Assembly: GCA_944989445.1 (NCBI GenBank)
Contig: CALYLW010000129.1
Location: forward strand, 586,501-650,500
Length of the DNA: 64,000 bases
DNA from: Ampullaceana balthica
Lineage: Eukaryota; Mollusca; Gastropoda; Lymnaeidae
Direction of reading: 5' to 3'
Positions 1 to 9,622 of the stretch are shown here, piece after piece. The notes under the pieces were generated by a model that saw only the letters and a program-made list of their open reading frames with translations, was not told where the DNA came from and did no database searches. Within the stretch, counting starts at the first letter, position 1. Each line of letters begins with the position of its first letter. Position numbers and translations under genes: made by a program.

Positions 1-322
1 TTGAAAGATAGGTGCGATGTGTACATTTGTAAAGGTCTGTGTAAAATTTAGCTCCTTCAAAAGCAGCATATTTTTTAAGCTCTGTGCACTTGTTTTGAAT
101 TTCGCATTGGGCTACTTCCTTTTCCTTACCCTGTGCCTGGGTCTGGACAATAACTTTTTAAAGAGTTCTGAAAATTGACGATTCTGAAGGTAACCAGTCT
201 TCGAAATCGCTTGAATATTCTTCCATTAACTTGGCTGCTGCCCATCGGATGGCGAAATTGCTGAGCTCAGTAAGGTTTGTAAGAAAGGCTAATTTCTCAT
301 GGATGTCTTTATATGTGCATAA
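1..322 (-). pseudogene. hAT/ZMYM1-like transposase gene, 3' part, broken
   Basis: Read on the minus strand, about 105 codons stay in one frame through this block with a single in-frame TAA near 158-160. The protein has motifs such as HEKLAFLTNLTELSNFAIRW upstream of the stop and KKYAAFEGAKFYTDLYK downstream. The same frame continues on the far side of the MITE at 323-2225, where 2229-2340 reads KFKVELFLVIIDKLS before another stop. This style resembles the C-terminal half of hAT-type transposases annotated as ZMYM1-like (DUF4371 group); that assignment is from memory of the family and moderate. Two in-frame stops and a 1.9-kb insertion make it a dead copy. The piece runs off the left edge. Confidence 0.5.
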
Positions 323-2225
323 GGGGCCGTCCATAAATGACGTCACGCACCTAGAGGGGGGAGGGGGTCACACTTTTGTGACGATGCGTGACGAGGGGGA
401 GGGATGGGGTTGAAGAAATGTGACGTCACATCAAAAGGGTAACTTTAAATAAAACTTCCAATGAAATATTTGGTCGCTTACAATTTATTTAATGAGTTGT
501 TTTGTTTTTGTTTTTTTTTAAATCAGTGTTTCTCAATGTGCCGGTCGGTAGGCCATCAGACGCTGGTTGGCGTAAGCTATCAAGATACGAAAATTAAATC
601 TAATTATAATCCTTAAGTTTGAGAATCCACTAGATAACATATGAAATTGTTACACTGCGTCGTTTGATGTTGACATCAAAGCATGTGATGTAACCGCAGC
701 TCCGTTTGGTTCTCTCATGGCAGGAGTCGTCGATTTTTTTGGCCAAAATATACAAGTTTATGTGTGCATTACCCCCCCCCAACCCCCAGACTCTAGGTCC
801 TGCTCACATGACTCGGGGATTTGGGGGAGCGTCGTTAGCCCCCCCCCCTGAAATGCTACTGGTAAGTTTTACAAGCATAATAAGTGTCTAAAAATGATCT
901 GAATGGGATTATGTGTAGATATTTTTAGTCAAAACGACACGGAATATCATTTTTCTTTAAAAAGGGGGAGGGGGGAATATATTTGATAAAATTAAAAACG
1001 TTTTAAGTTTGATGTAGGCATAATTGTTCGATTGGTTTTTGGTTAAATGCCCATGGCCATTCTAGTCTTCTAGATCAGTGCTTCTCAAAGTGGTGGTCCG
1101 CGGACCGGTGCCGGTCCTTGGGCCATCCACTGCCGGTCCTTAGGCCATCCACTGCCGGTCCGCAGATGTTATCAAAAAAGGACCGAAAAAATTGTCAGTG
1201 CAGGGAAAATAGTTCACCGATACCTGGTGCAATCGAAAAAATTCCTCCCGGTCCGCCATACTAAAAAGTTTGAGAAGCACTGTTCTAGATATAATGGTAA
1301 ATGAGCCCATTTAAAATTGGTCAACTATTCATTAGCTTTATTGAATGCATCAAATTCTTAACATCACAATTCAAGAGGAGCACAAAACAACTTTTCTTCT
1401 TAGCTCAGTTTTTAAGGCATTAATTTTAAATATCACAGAAAGGATACTTCATTCAAACAAGTCATGTGGATTAAGATTATTGTCACTCGTTTCAATATAA
1501 ATGAAAGTAGGGTAGATTTAGGTGTCTTTGTATAGTACGTAGGTAAGAAATCTACATAGTTGTCAAATTTTTAAAAAATGCATTTTCTGGAAGGAACCGG
1601 TTCAATAATGGGCATATGTTCAAAGCGTACACGTACACATGACGTATTTTAATATATCTAGCGGATTTTAGTGGATGTTATATGTCCCAAATGCGTCTGC
1701 ATTACCCCCAAGAATTCCCTTTTTGACCCCAGATGAGGTTATTAACCTCTGTTCGCAGACCTCTTTCTTACGGGATGCCCGTCAGTCAATTAAGGGTTTT
1801 TTCTAAAATACATCTTAAAAATGTTATTTTTAAATAATGTTTTTTTTCTAAACAAAGACGTTAACGGTGATGATAATTGTCAATGTTTAATTTGTATGCA
1901 TTAAAATAAAATATAATCTAAGGATGTTAACACAGTTCGTTTTCTGAAGGCCGGTTAAACGTTTTTAAAAAATGCTTCACGCGGGTTACAATATTACAAT
2001 GTAGATCTCCACTAAATAAATAATAAATACTTAAATGACAATAAAAGTGATTTCAAACATACTTATTTTCAAGTAGAAAATAAAGTGGGTTGTTTTTTGT
2101 TATTTTTTTTTGGGGGGGGGGCAAATATTTGTGACGTATTTTTAAGTTTTTGTGACGACGCGTGACGGGGGGGGGGAGGGTAAAAAATCGGCAAAAATCG
2201 CGTGATGTCATTTATGGACGGCCCC
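323..2225 (+). mobile_element. Harbinger-like MITE, long subfamily, copy 1
   Basis: The element starts GGGGCCGTCCATAAATGACG and ends with the reverse complement at 2225. It is flanked by TAA at 320-322 and 2226-2228. A TWA duplication with GGG-rich terminal inverted repeats is the PIF/Harbinger signature. Inside both ends are G/C homopolymer tracts and TGACGTCA palindromes; the rest is AT-rich and has no transposase frame. Size is 1903 bp. It carries a nested hAT MITE at 1076-1282 and interrupts the transposase pseudogene, where removing it with one TAA restores the reading frame. Confidence 0.85.
1076..1282 (+). mobile_element. hAT MITE (CAGTGCTTCTCAAA termini), 207 bp
   Basis: The termini are CAGTGCTTCTCAAA and TTTGAGAAGCACTG, a hAT-type inverted repeat. 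They are flanked by a perfect 8-bp duplication TTCTAGAT at 1068-1075 and 1283-1290. An internal 22-bp segment is duplicated (GCCGGTCCTTGGGCCATCCA and its neighbour), making this copy 22 bp longer than those at 53721 and 59680. It sits at the same position of the host Harbinger MITE in all three, so the composite was probably copied as a unit. Confidence 0.9.
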
Positions 2226-2228
2226 TAA

Positions 2229-2340
2229 CCAATGTTGTAGGGTTTAAGAAAGTTTGTCAATGATTACCAGAAATAGCTCAACCTTGAATTTTTGTCTGAC
2301 GCTTTCTTTTTAATTTTTTTTTATAGCATTGAAGATTGTT
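2229..2340 (-). pseudogene. hAT/ZMYM1-like transposase gene, upstream fragment
   Basis: Minus-strand continuation of the fragment at 1-322 beyond the MITE. It reads KFKVELFLVIIDKLS, a stop, then TLQHWL, and joins in frame to CTYKDIHEKLAF at 320 once the MITE and one TAA copy are removed. Similarity to the ZMYM1/hAT C-terminal region is by eye only. Confidence 0.45.
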
Positions 2341-2540
2341 TATACTCTTTTTTTACCACGGACTTGTCCTTTCCTTTGTTTTCATAGTAATCAAATTAAG
2401 AATGCTGTCTTTTAACAAACTCAAATTTAAAGTAAAATAGTGACTTCCAGTTGTTCAAGTTCCTTTAGAAATCCTTTTGCTTCAAGTCGTCAGTCAAGTG
2501 GCTGATTTTCGTTTGTTGCTAATTCTTCCAGTGCAGCGAT

Positions 2541-3216
2541 ATTATTATCTTATCTTATCTGTTTCAGACGCTCCTTCTATACAGAAGATTATTGCGTCCT
2601 ACGCTTATCTATGGTTTGTGTTTAGTCCTGCATTCTTATTAGAGTTTTAAATGTTGATAAAGTGTTGGTTTTCCTGGTTTCTTCAGGCAACCCATTCCAC
2701 GCCCGAATTCCGGACGGGAAAGACGAGAATTTGTATGAGTTTGTTCTCGCATACGGAATAAGAAAGGTGTTTTTATCATTATGTCTATCTGAGGGTTGTA
2801 TTAAGTTATCTTTGTATTGTATTTCTAAATTAGAGTTATTTGCTTTATGTATGATTACTACTTTGCTCTTGGTCCTTCTATCCTCTAGTGTTTCAAGGTT
2901 TAATGATTTAACTAATCTGGCAGCTCTTTTTTAGATTTGTTCTAGTTTATCAATGTTTTCTTTGGTGGATGAGTCCCATACAGAAGATGCATATTCTAGT
3001 ACAGGTCTCACCAAAGTGAGATAGCATTTTAGTTTTATATCTTTATTACATTTGTAAAGGTATCTTTTTATAAAGCCTAAGGTTTTGTTTGATTTTTTAA
3101 TAACTTCATTGACATGGGGATTCCATGATAATTTCTCATTTATTATGACTCCTAAGTATTTTGCATCTTTAGTTTGGGTTAATTCCTTTCCATGAATGAA
3201 ATATTTTGAATTTATT
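2541..3216 (-). mobile_element. CR1/Jockey-type LINE, 5'-truncated 3' end
   Basis: The minus strand encodes the C-terminal end of a non-LTR reverse transcriptase: KYLGVIINEKLSWNPHVNEV, VLEYASSVWD, then SYKFSSFPSGIRAWNGLPEE, with small frame breaks. It ends in a 3' tail containing ATAGAAGGAGCGTCTGAAAC and AGATAAGATAAGATAA. The same region occurs on the plus strand at 52140-55012, where it is split by a MITE. The shared tail is also found on the SINEs of this window. Confidence 0.8.
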
Positions 3217-3555
3217 TGAATATATTCTCACGGTATTAGTTATTAACAGACCTTACAGCATCATGTCAGGCTAACCATCTTGTGTCAGACAAGGCTGTGC
3301 TAACATGTATCAATTTCATGTTTCCCAACCAAATTAATAGAATGAACAGTGCACGGAACATAATGAGCAACACTGCACTTCTCATAAAGAATAGCCTAGT
3401 TTCCGTTATAATTCCTACTCATATGCGCCGCATTGCCGTATGACTGTCCAGGGCATTTTCAGGGATTCATACAAACTTTTGCCTGCATCTTTATTATACA
3501 CAATACTTTATAATTAGTTTGGGGGACCTTAAATTATTGGGGGCCCCTAGCTTTA
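3217..3555. other. Non-genic spacer
   Basis: AT-rich sequence between the LINE fragment and the next MITE. I see no reading frame, no terminal repeats and no tandem structure. The last bases supply the TTA duplicated by the next element. Confidence 0.6.
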
Positions 3556-5271
3556 GGGGCCATCCATAAATGACGTCACGCGATTTTTGCCGATTTTTTA
3601 CCCCCTCCCCCCCCCTCGTCACGCGTCGTAACAGAAAGTTAGACCCCCCCCCCTCTAAAAATACGTCACAAAGCTTTGACCCCCTCCTCCCTCCAAAAAA
3701 AATAAATATTTCATTGACATTGATAAGAACAATTCCATATTGAAAGAAAAAGGATCCAGGTTTTTATGGCTGTACATACACTACAAGAAGAGGCATTATG
3801 TTTGAAAATAAGTATGTTTCAAATCACTTTTATTGTCATTTAAGAATTTATTATTTATTTAGTGGAGATCTACATTGTAATATCGTAACCCCCGTGAAGC
3901 ATTTTTTTCAAAACGTTTAACCGCCCTTCAAAAAACGAACTGTGTTAACATTCTTAGATTATATTTTATTTTAATGAATACAAATTAAACATTGACTATT
4001 AATCATCACGGTTAACGTCTTTGTTTAGAAAAAAATATTTAAAAATAATATTTTAAAAATGTATTTTTTAAAAATCCCTCAATTGACTTACGGGCATCCC
4101 GTAAGAAAGAGGTTGGCGAACAGGGGTAAATAACCTCATCTGGGGTCAAAAGGGAATTCTTGGGGGTAATGCAGACTCATTTGGAACATATAACATCCAC
4201 TACAATCCACTAGATATATTAAAATACGTCATGTGTACGTGAACGCTTGGAACATATGCCCATTATTGAACCGGTTCCTTCCAGAAAAGGCATTTTTTAA
4301 AAAAATTGACAACTATGTAGATTTCTTACCTACGTACTATACGAAGACACCTAAATCCACCCTACTTTCATTTATATTGTCACGAGTGACAATAATCTTA
4401 ATCCACATGACTTGACTGTATCAAGTATCCTTTCTGTGATATTTAAAATTAATGCCTTAAAAACTGAGCTAAGAAGAAAAGTTGTTTTGTGCTCCTCTCG
4501 AATTGCGATGTCAAGAATTTGATGCATTAAATAAAGTTAATGAATACTTGACAACTTTTAAATTGGCTCATTTATCATTATATCTAGAATGGCCAGGGGC
4601 ATTTGACCAAAAACCAATCGAACAATTATATCAATCTTAAAACGTTTATAATTCTATCAAATAGATACCACCCCCCCCCCTTTTTTTTTAAGAAAAAGGA
4701 TATTCTTTGTCGTTTTGACTTAAAATATCAACACATAGTCCTATTCAGATCATTTTTAGACACTTGTCATGGTTGTAAAACTCACCATTAGCATTTGGGA
4801 CTCATTTGAGCAGTACCTAGAGTCTGGGGGTTGGGGGGTAATGCACGCATAAACTTGTATATTTTAGGGTAACGGGCAAAAAAGTTCGCCGACGGAGCTG
4901 CGGTTCCATCACAAATGCTTTGATGTCAACATCAAACAAAGCAGGGTAACAATTTCATACGTTATCTTGGGGGTTCTAAAACTTAAGGATTATAATTAGA
5001 TTTAATTTTCGTGTCTTGATAGCTTACGCCAACCAACGTTTGATGGCCTACCGACCGGCACATTGAGAAGCCCTGATTTAAAAATTTAAAAAGACATTAA
5101 ATAAATTGTAAGCCACCAAATATTTCAGTGGAAGTTTTATTTAAAGTTACCCCTTTGATGTGACGTCACATTTCTTCAACCCCCCCTCCCTCCCCCTCGT
5201 CACGCATCGTCACAAAAGTGTGACCCCCCTCCCCCCCACCTAGGAGCGTGACGTCATTTATGGACGGCCCC
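3556..5271 (-). mobile_element. Harbinger-like MITE, long subfamily, copy 2
   Basis: Reverse orientation relative to copy 1. It starts GGGGCCATCCATAAATGACG and ends ATTTATGGACGGCCCC, with TTA duplicated at 3553-3555 and 5272-5274. Size is 1716 bp. It lacks the CAGTG hAT MITE: the site near 4591 reads TATATCTAGAATGGCC without interruption, so it serves as an empty-site comparison for copies 1, 9 and 11. Confidence 0.85.
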
Positions 5272-5274
5272 TTA

Positions 5275-5708
5275 GCCCGTTCAGCCCCCCTTTCAATCCG
5301 CCATAGGGGGATGGGGTCACTCGTCTGTGACGATGTGTGACGAGGGAGAGGGGTGTGTTTAAAAAATTTGACGTCATATAAAAAACGCACACATTTAAAT
5401 AAAAGATCAACTTAAATATATTATTGTTTACCATTTATTTAATTGCGTTTTCAATGGCTTCACGCGTGTTACGATATTAGAGTGCAGACTTACACTAAAT
5501 ACATATTTAAATGACAAAAAATAATTTGCAACATGCTATTTTTTATTTAGGAAATATGGCTTGGAAGGGGGGGGGGTTGTCAAGGCTTTGTGACGTCATA
5601 TCGTAAAAGAATGGGTGGGGGTCTAAGTTTTTGTGACAAAGTATGATGCTGGGGCGAGGGCGGGGTAAAAATCGGCAACCTCACGTGACGTCATTTATGG
5701 ACGGCCCC
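5275..5708 (+). mobile_element. Harbinger-like MITE, short subfamily, left end degraded
   Basis: It ends with GTGACGTCATTTATGGACGG and CCCC at 5708 and shares internal blocks with the short copies at 12053 and 22817. The left terminal repeat is not recognisable and abuts the right duplication of copy 2. The body from about 5308 matches the short-subfamily start. Confidence 0.65.
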
Positions 5709-5713
5709 TTCAG

Positions 5714-5776
5714 AGGAGTGACACCATGAGCTACCGCCCCGGGTGACACCAACCCTATTGACGCCTCTGATTGGAA
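5714..5776 (-). repeat. Dispersed GGTGTCACC repeat fragment
   Basis: Contains GTGACACCATGAGCTACCGC and GGGTGACACCAACCCTA followed by GACGCCTCTG. The reverse complement recurs at 22757-22803, and a related end CTAGTGACGCCATTG occurs at 24090-24107. The element class is unknown to me. Confidence 0.5.
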
Positions 5777-6609
5777 CATAACATTATCAGATATATTTTT
5801 TTCCGCTAACATAAATTTTGCAGTGAGGTCAATGTTTTGTATTTGTGTGCCTTCATTAAAAATATATATTTATTTTTTTAAAGTTTCATTCTTAATCTCT
5901 CAAACTGAAACCTCATTAACAATTTAGCTGTTTTACTTGTTATAGTACCGGGTATAAATGAAGTTACCATATATTTGTTAATTTTACACCCACCCCCTCC
6001 CGTGTTTTCATGCATGACCAAAATGAATTGTCACGCAGATTCTTTCGTCGCTATCATAAATACCGCCTCCACAAACCAACCCCACAAAAGGAGTATCGAC
6101 CTCATGTTTGCATGTCTTAACCAATTTGTGCTCAGTAAGTTGACGATATTGCGTCACTGAAGGCAGAGTTCTGAAGGAAAGTCCATTCAATTATTTTTAT
6201 CGGCTTGTCCCTGAAAGTGTTGTCCAGTGTTAATCATGAACTTTATCTGTGTCAAGTCTAGTATCCCACGGAAATTTGGCCTTCAAGTCTTGTAATGTTG
6301 CATCTCAACAACTAGTCTATCTTAACCCTGAACGAGCAAACATTGCTAATCCAGTGAATCTCAACTATTTGACTTTGGTGTCTTTGCATATACATCATGA
6401 AAGCCAATGTTTAGGGAAGAATCATTTTCACCTTTAAAAAACATCACAAAAAAAAATAATAATTTGAGTTACATTAAGTGCATTATTTAATTTTGGTAGA
6501 CTTTAAGTGTTTAAAAAGTCCAATGTCAACATACTTTACATCAAGTTCGTTTGTGTGACCGTTGTCGGCGCTTTATAATTGTAATTTTTTTCTTTTATAA
6601 ACTATCGAT
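5777..6609. other. Non-genic spacer
   Basis: AT-rich sequence with no convincing coding frame, repeat termini or RNA gene. Two opposed short open frames near 6000-6190 overlap and look like chance. Confidence 0.5.
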
Positions 6610-6773
6610 CAGCGGTTCCCATAATCTTGTGTGTAAACCCCTCCTCCAAGCTTTCAGTTTCCCACTGAATTAGTGTATACATGTAATTGGCTTTAATTGA
6701 AACAGTGAACATGAAATATGGTCAACGTTTCCCGCAAGGCACCGCGACACGAACATAAATATGGGAACCACTG
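6610..6773 (+). mobile_element. Small hAT-like MITE, 164 bp
   Basis: Begins CAGCGGTTCCCATAA and ends ATATGGGAACCACTG, imperfect inverted repeats of the common hAT CAGNGGTTCCCA type. No matching 8-bp duplication is visible (left flank CTATCGAT, right flank CCTTGGGT), so it is old or the boundaries have decayed. Confidence 0.6.
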
Positions 6774-7487
6774 CCTTGGGTTGATAGGAGATTTAGTCTT
6801 TCTAAATTTAGGTCAAGGGAGTAGGTGAAGTACAAAATGTTATTTCCCGGTCATTCAAACGTGTTGTCTTAGACATTTAAATATCCACCGATTTCTTTAA
6901 TCATATATCCCTACATCTTTGCTGATATGATTGTTCTGGTTATCAGAACATTTTGGTATATGTACTAAATATTCAATTCAATAAATAATAAATTACTGTT
7001 ACCTTCAGATTGAATACATTTTTCAATAAGAAGTCATGTTCAATTCTTTGACTTATGTGCGCGCGCACACACACTTCCATTCCGTCACGTTTCAGCAACC
7101 AACATAGTTTGAGAATCGTTGGTAAGGTGAACAGTGTCGTAATAAGCTATAATTAGAAAGCTCAGACTCTACCATGTGACACCATTCTTCTACCACCGAA
7201 CATTACACAAAGAAGCTCAGCTTGAAACTTTCATCAACTTTGGGAGTAGCCCGAGGAAATGAAATTGTCCCACGGTGACCTACTTTCTGCTACTGTGTTC
7301 CCAATAGTGCAACTCAAGTATTAATTACACTCATTTATTTTCCGTTCAAGCGACTTGTTCTCGAAAATAGCTAGCTGCCTGCCCATTTGTTAACATTCTC
7401 AAGGTCGTTAGTTGTGATAAAGGCTCTCGACTGCAATTATCATGAGTTACAAGAAGAATCAGTAAATAAATATAAGTTACTAGACGC
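6774..7487. other. Non-genic spacer
   Basis: AT-rich, with a short alternating GCGCGCGCACACACAC tract near 7060. No gene or element ends recognised. Confidence 0.5.
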
Positions 7488-7521
7488 CCCGCGGCGTAGC
7501 ATACGCCGCAGACTTGCTCAT
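7488..7521 (+). repeat. 34-bp inverted repeat, left arm, with internal hairpin
   Basis: This arm is the exact reverse complement of 8214-8247. Each arm contains a self-complementary core, GCGGCGTAGCATACGCCGC, followed inward by AGACTTGCTCAT. The two arms bracket about 690 bp that includes a SINE. No target duplication is evident outside them. Confidence 0.85.
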
Positions 7522-7773
7522 GGAGAGTGCAAATGTTGGTTGCGCGGGACTGCCAACTCATTGTTGGTTTCGAGACATTTGCAGGCGAAATTCTGTACAC
7601 CCCTAACTTCTATGAAGTCAGCTATAAAACGATAATCGGTTTAGAATCGGAGTTACGTAATCGATAATCAGTTCCCCCTCCCCCCCCCCAAAAAAAGAAA
7701 AGAAAACAACAACACGCAATTAACAACCATAAATATGACTAACCTTCGCTAGGGTCGGCCAATCACAGTTGTC

Positions 7774-8050
7774 TTCTTGTCTTATCTATACAGACGCTCC
7801 TTCTATGCAGAAGATAATTGCGTCCACAGACCATGAGAGATGATCTGTTTGGCAAGTGATGCAGCGCTCACAGGCCACGGCTTTGTGGGTTCCACGCATT
7901 ACCCAGCCGCCTAGTTAGGTACCCATTCGGAGCGGGGTGACTCAGGGACGCCCTAGGTCCCGGGAACAAACCCTTGCCTTCACACGGATTCGAACCCGTG
8001 ACCATCGGTACGACAGTCCAGTGCGCTGCCACTCGACCACCGCGTCCCTG
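7774..8050 (-). repeat. tRNA-derived SINE, copy 1
   Basis: On the minus strand the head has an A box, GTGGTCGAGTGGC, and a B box, GGTTCGAATCC. The middle contains CCTAGGGCGTCCCTGAGTC and CCGAATGGGTACCTAACTAG. The tail is CTGCATAGAAGGAGCGTCTG followed by ATAGATAAGA. The tail matches the LINE 3' end at 54950-55010, which suggests it borrows that LINE's machinery. Other copies are at 34709, 38183 and 61403. Confidence 0.85.
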
Positions 8051-8213
8051 TTTATGTTTACGGGATGGTAGTATTAATATTAAATTGGAGGCGGGTAACA
8101 ACAACCTCAGTTTGCATATCTTTACGTTTACTCGCTATTTTTTTATTTACTTAGTGCTGCTTTTTGTGTCTGTACTCTCACCCCCACCCCAAATGTTCTT
8201 TGCAATGTATATG

Positions 8214-8247
8214 ATGAGCAAGTCTGCGGCGTATGCTACGCCGCGGG
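8214..8247 (-). repeat. 34-bp inverted repeat, right arm
   Basis: Exact inverted match to 7488-7521, with the same internal GCGGCGTATGCTACGCCGC hairpin. Paired with the left arm it could form a cruciform or mark the ends of an unclassified element. Confidence 0.85.
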
Positions 8248-8560
8248 TCTCTCCAGAGTTCCTTCTTTTCATTCACTCACAGTCGTTTGCCCAAACCCAC
8301 TTCATTTTGACAACTGTGTCTTTCAGGAAGTCTTCACCCGTCACTAAATAATTAGCAGCGCTAATTTGTAAGTCTTATTAGTTTCTAAAGCTTTTTTCGG
8401 CCCTTGAGGCTACATATAGGATACATCCATTTTGTTTATCTAGCACCCTACTTGCCAGTTGTCACAATAAGAAGCAATATGAAATTTTTGAATTATTTCA
8501 TGCATTTATTTATGTCAACATAAATAATTAAGGTTAACTTAACTTAAATTTAATTTAAAA
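8248..8560. other. Non-genic spacer
   Basis: AT-rich, with no recognised gene or repeat. Confidence 0.5.
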
Positions 8561-8924
8561 ATGAACCTATATGGCATTGTCAGTTAGATTTTTTTTAAAC
8601 GTGTTTTTGTGCCCCCCCCCTGGAAAAATCCCTAGCGATGCCCATGATTATATGGTAGTACATGGTACCATTAAAACTTATTGCACAACGCGAATGATTA
8701 AAACAATTCTTTGTGATTTTCAACAAGCCGGGTGGTACAATCACATGGGCTGGTGGAAGTTTGGGGTGAAACCATTAGTTTTAATTAAAATACCCGTAAA
8801 ACCAAAGTTTTTGGCTATAAATCCCTTATATATGATTCATAACTAAAAGTATTGATTATGTTCCATATAATATGCACCGCGCAACAAACATTTACAGAGT
8901 GAAACTCACTGGACTGCCCTATTG
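8561..8924 (-). repeat. Relative of the 55-57 kb tandem repeat family
   Basis: Shares TATAAATCCCTTATATATGA, a GTATTGATTATGTTCCA block and ACAAACATTTACAG with 55405-55505 in the same order, so it is a dispersed fragment of that family. It abuts a truncated Harbinger-like MITE end. Confidence 0.6.
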
Positions 8925-9034
8925 GAGAAAGGGGGGGGGTGGGGGTCTAAGTTTTTGTGACGAAGTGTGACGAGAGGGCCGGGGGGGGGGTAAAAATGGG
9001 CCAAAATCGCGTGACGTCATTAATGGACGGCCCC
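8925..9034 (+). mobile_element. Harbinger-like MITE, solo right end
   Basis: Contains GTCTAAGTTTTTGTGACG, a G tract, then GCGTGACGTCATTAATGGAC and GGCCCC ending at 9034. Only the right terminus is present. Confidence 0.7.
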
Positions 9035-9355
9035 AAAGGTGAAAACGAGTTTATTAATTTCCATTGAGGCAACATTACCATCAACATTTTCAATTTGAAA
9101 ACCATCTGGGATACTAATCCCCTTGAGTCAGAAAGCTGAAGTAGGTTCATGAGATGAATGTTGCTTGAACTTAGTTCAAATGCAAGCCTCCACCGTTTAA
9201 CCTGTACTTCACAGACCGAGGTAAGCTGCTACCAGCACACATACCCCACCCTTTTTTCCTCCATTCCTACACAGTGGTTAATAATATGTGTCGGGGGTTT
9301 CACGCTGCTTAAAAATCGTGCGTTGATCTTGAAAAGTGGCCATCTTTTGTTTACT
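9035..9355. other. GALC upstream region
   Basis: Between the MITE end and the GALC promoter elements. On the minus strand 9035-9130 reads a protein-like phrase, IPDGFQIENVDGNVASMEIN, with a stop just upstream. It may be a decayed coding fragment, but I cannot assign it. Confidence 0.4.
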
Positions 9356-9361
9356 CACGTG
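9356..9361. promoter_or_regulatory. CACGTG E-box (possible CLEAR-type site) upstream of GALC
   Basis: CACGTG lies 89 bp before the TATA box, in the context TCACGTGC. Lysosomal genes in animals are commonly controlled by TFEB/MITF-type factors through GTCACGTGAC-like CLEAR sites. A second, CAGCTG-centred palindrome, GTCAGCTGAC, lies at 9377-9386. Function is inference. Confidence 0.45.
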
Positions 9362-9423
9362 CGGGAGTTTATCACCGTCAGCTGACCACCAGGTAAACAG
9401 GTCATTGTTGTGACCTTCTCGTG

Positions 9424-9428
9424 ATTGG
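9424..9428 (-). promoter_or_regulatory. Inverted CCAAT box of GALC
   Basis: ATTGG inside GTGATTGGCTCGC, about 25 bp upstream of the TATA box. Placement agrees with a classical promoter. Confidence 0.45.
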
Positions 9429-9449
9429 CTCGCACACCTTCAAGACACC

Positions 9450-9457
9450 TATAAATA
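9450..9457 (+). promoter_or_regulatory. TATA box of GALC
   Basis: TATAAATA lies about 165 bp before the GALC start codon, preceded by a CCAAT box. Transcription would be expected to begin near 9480, giving a 5' leader of about 140 nt if no upstream exon exists. Confidence 0.5.
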
Positions 9458-9622
9458 CCAGATAACTGCGACAGATTCACGATACCTAGAACATGATAAT
9501 TATTTTCCCCCATTTGTTTAGATCGTCTTATTAAAAACTCAAAAGAGATAAAGCTTTATTTCTGAAACTTAATTTTGCTACACCCGGTGTACGCATATCC
9601 GCTTACAGGATAGAAGTGAAAA

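Noticed and set aside
2662..2934. 90-codon plus-strand frame
   Set aside because: It is the antisense shadow of the LINE reverse transcriptase encoded on the minus strand.
7974..8040. tRNA-like A and B boxes suggesting a tRNA gene
   Set aside because: The sequence continues into a SINE body shared by three other loci and lacks a proper acceptor stem and anticodon arm.
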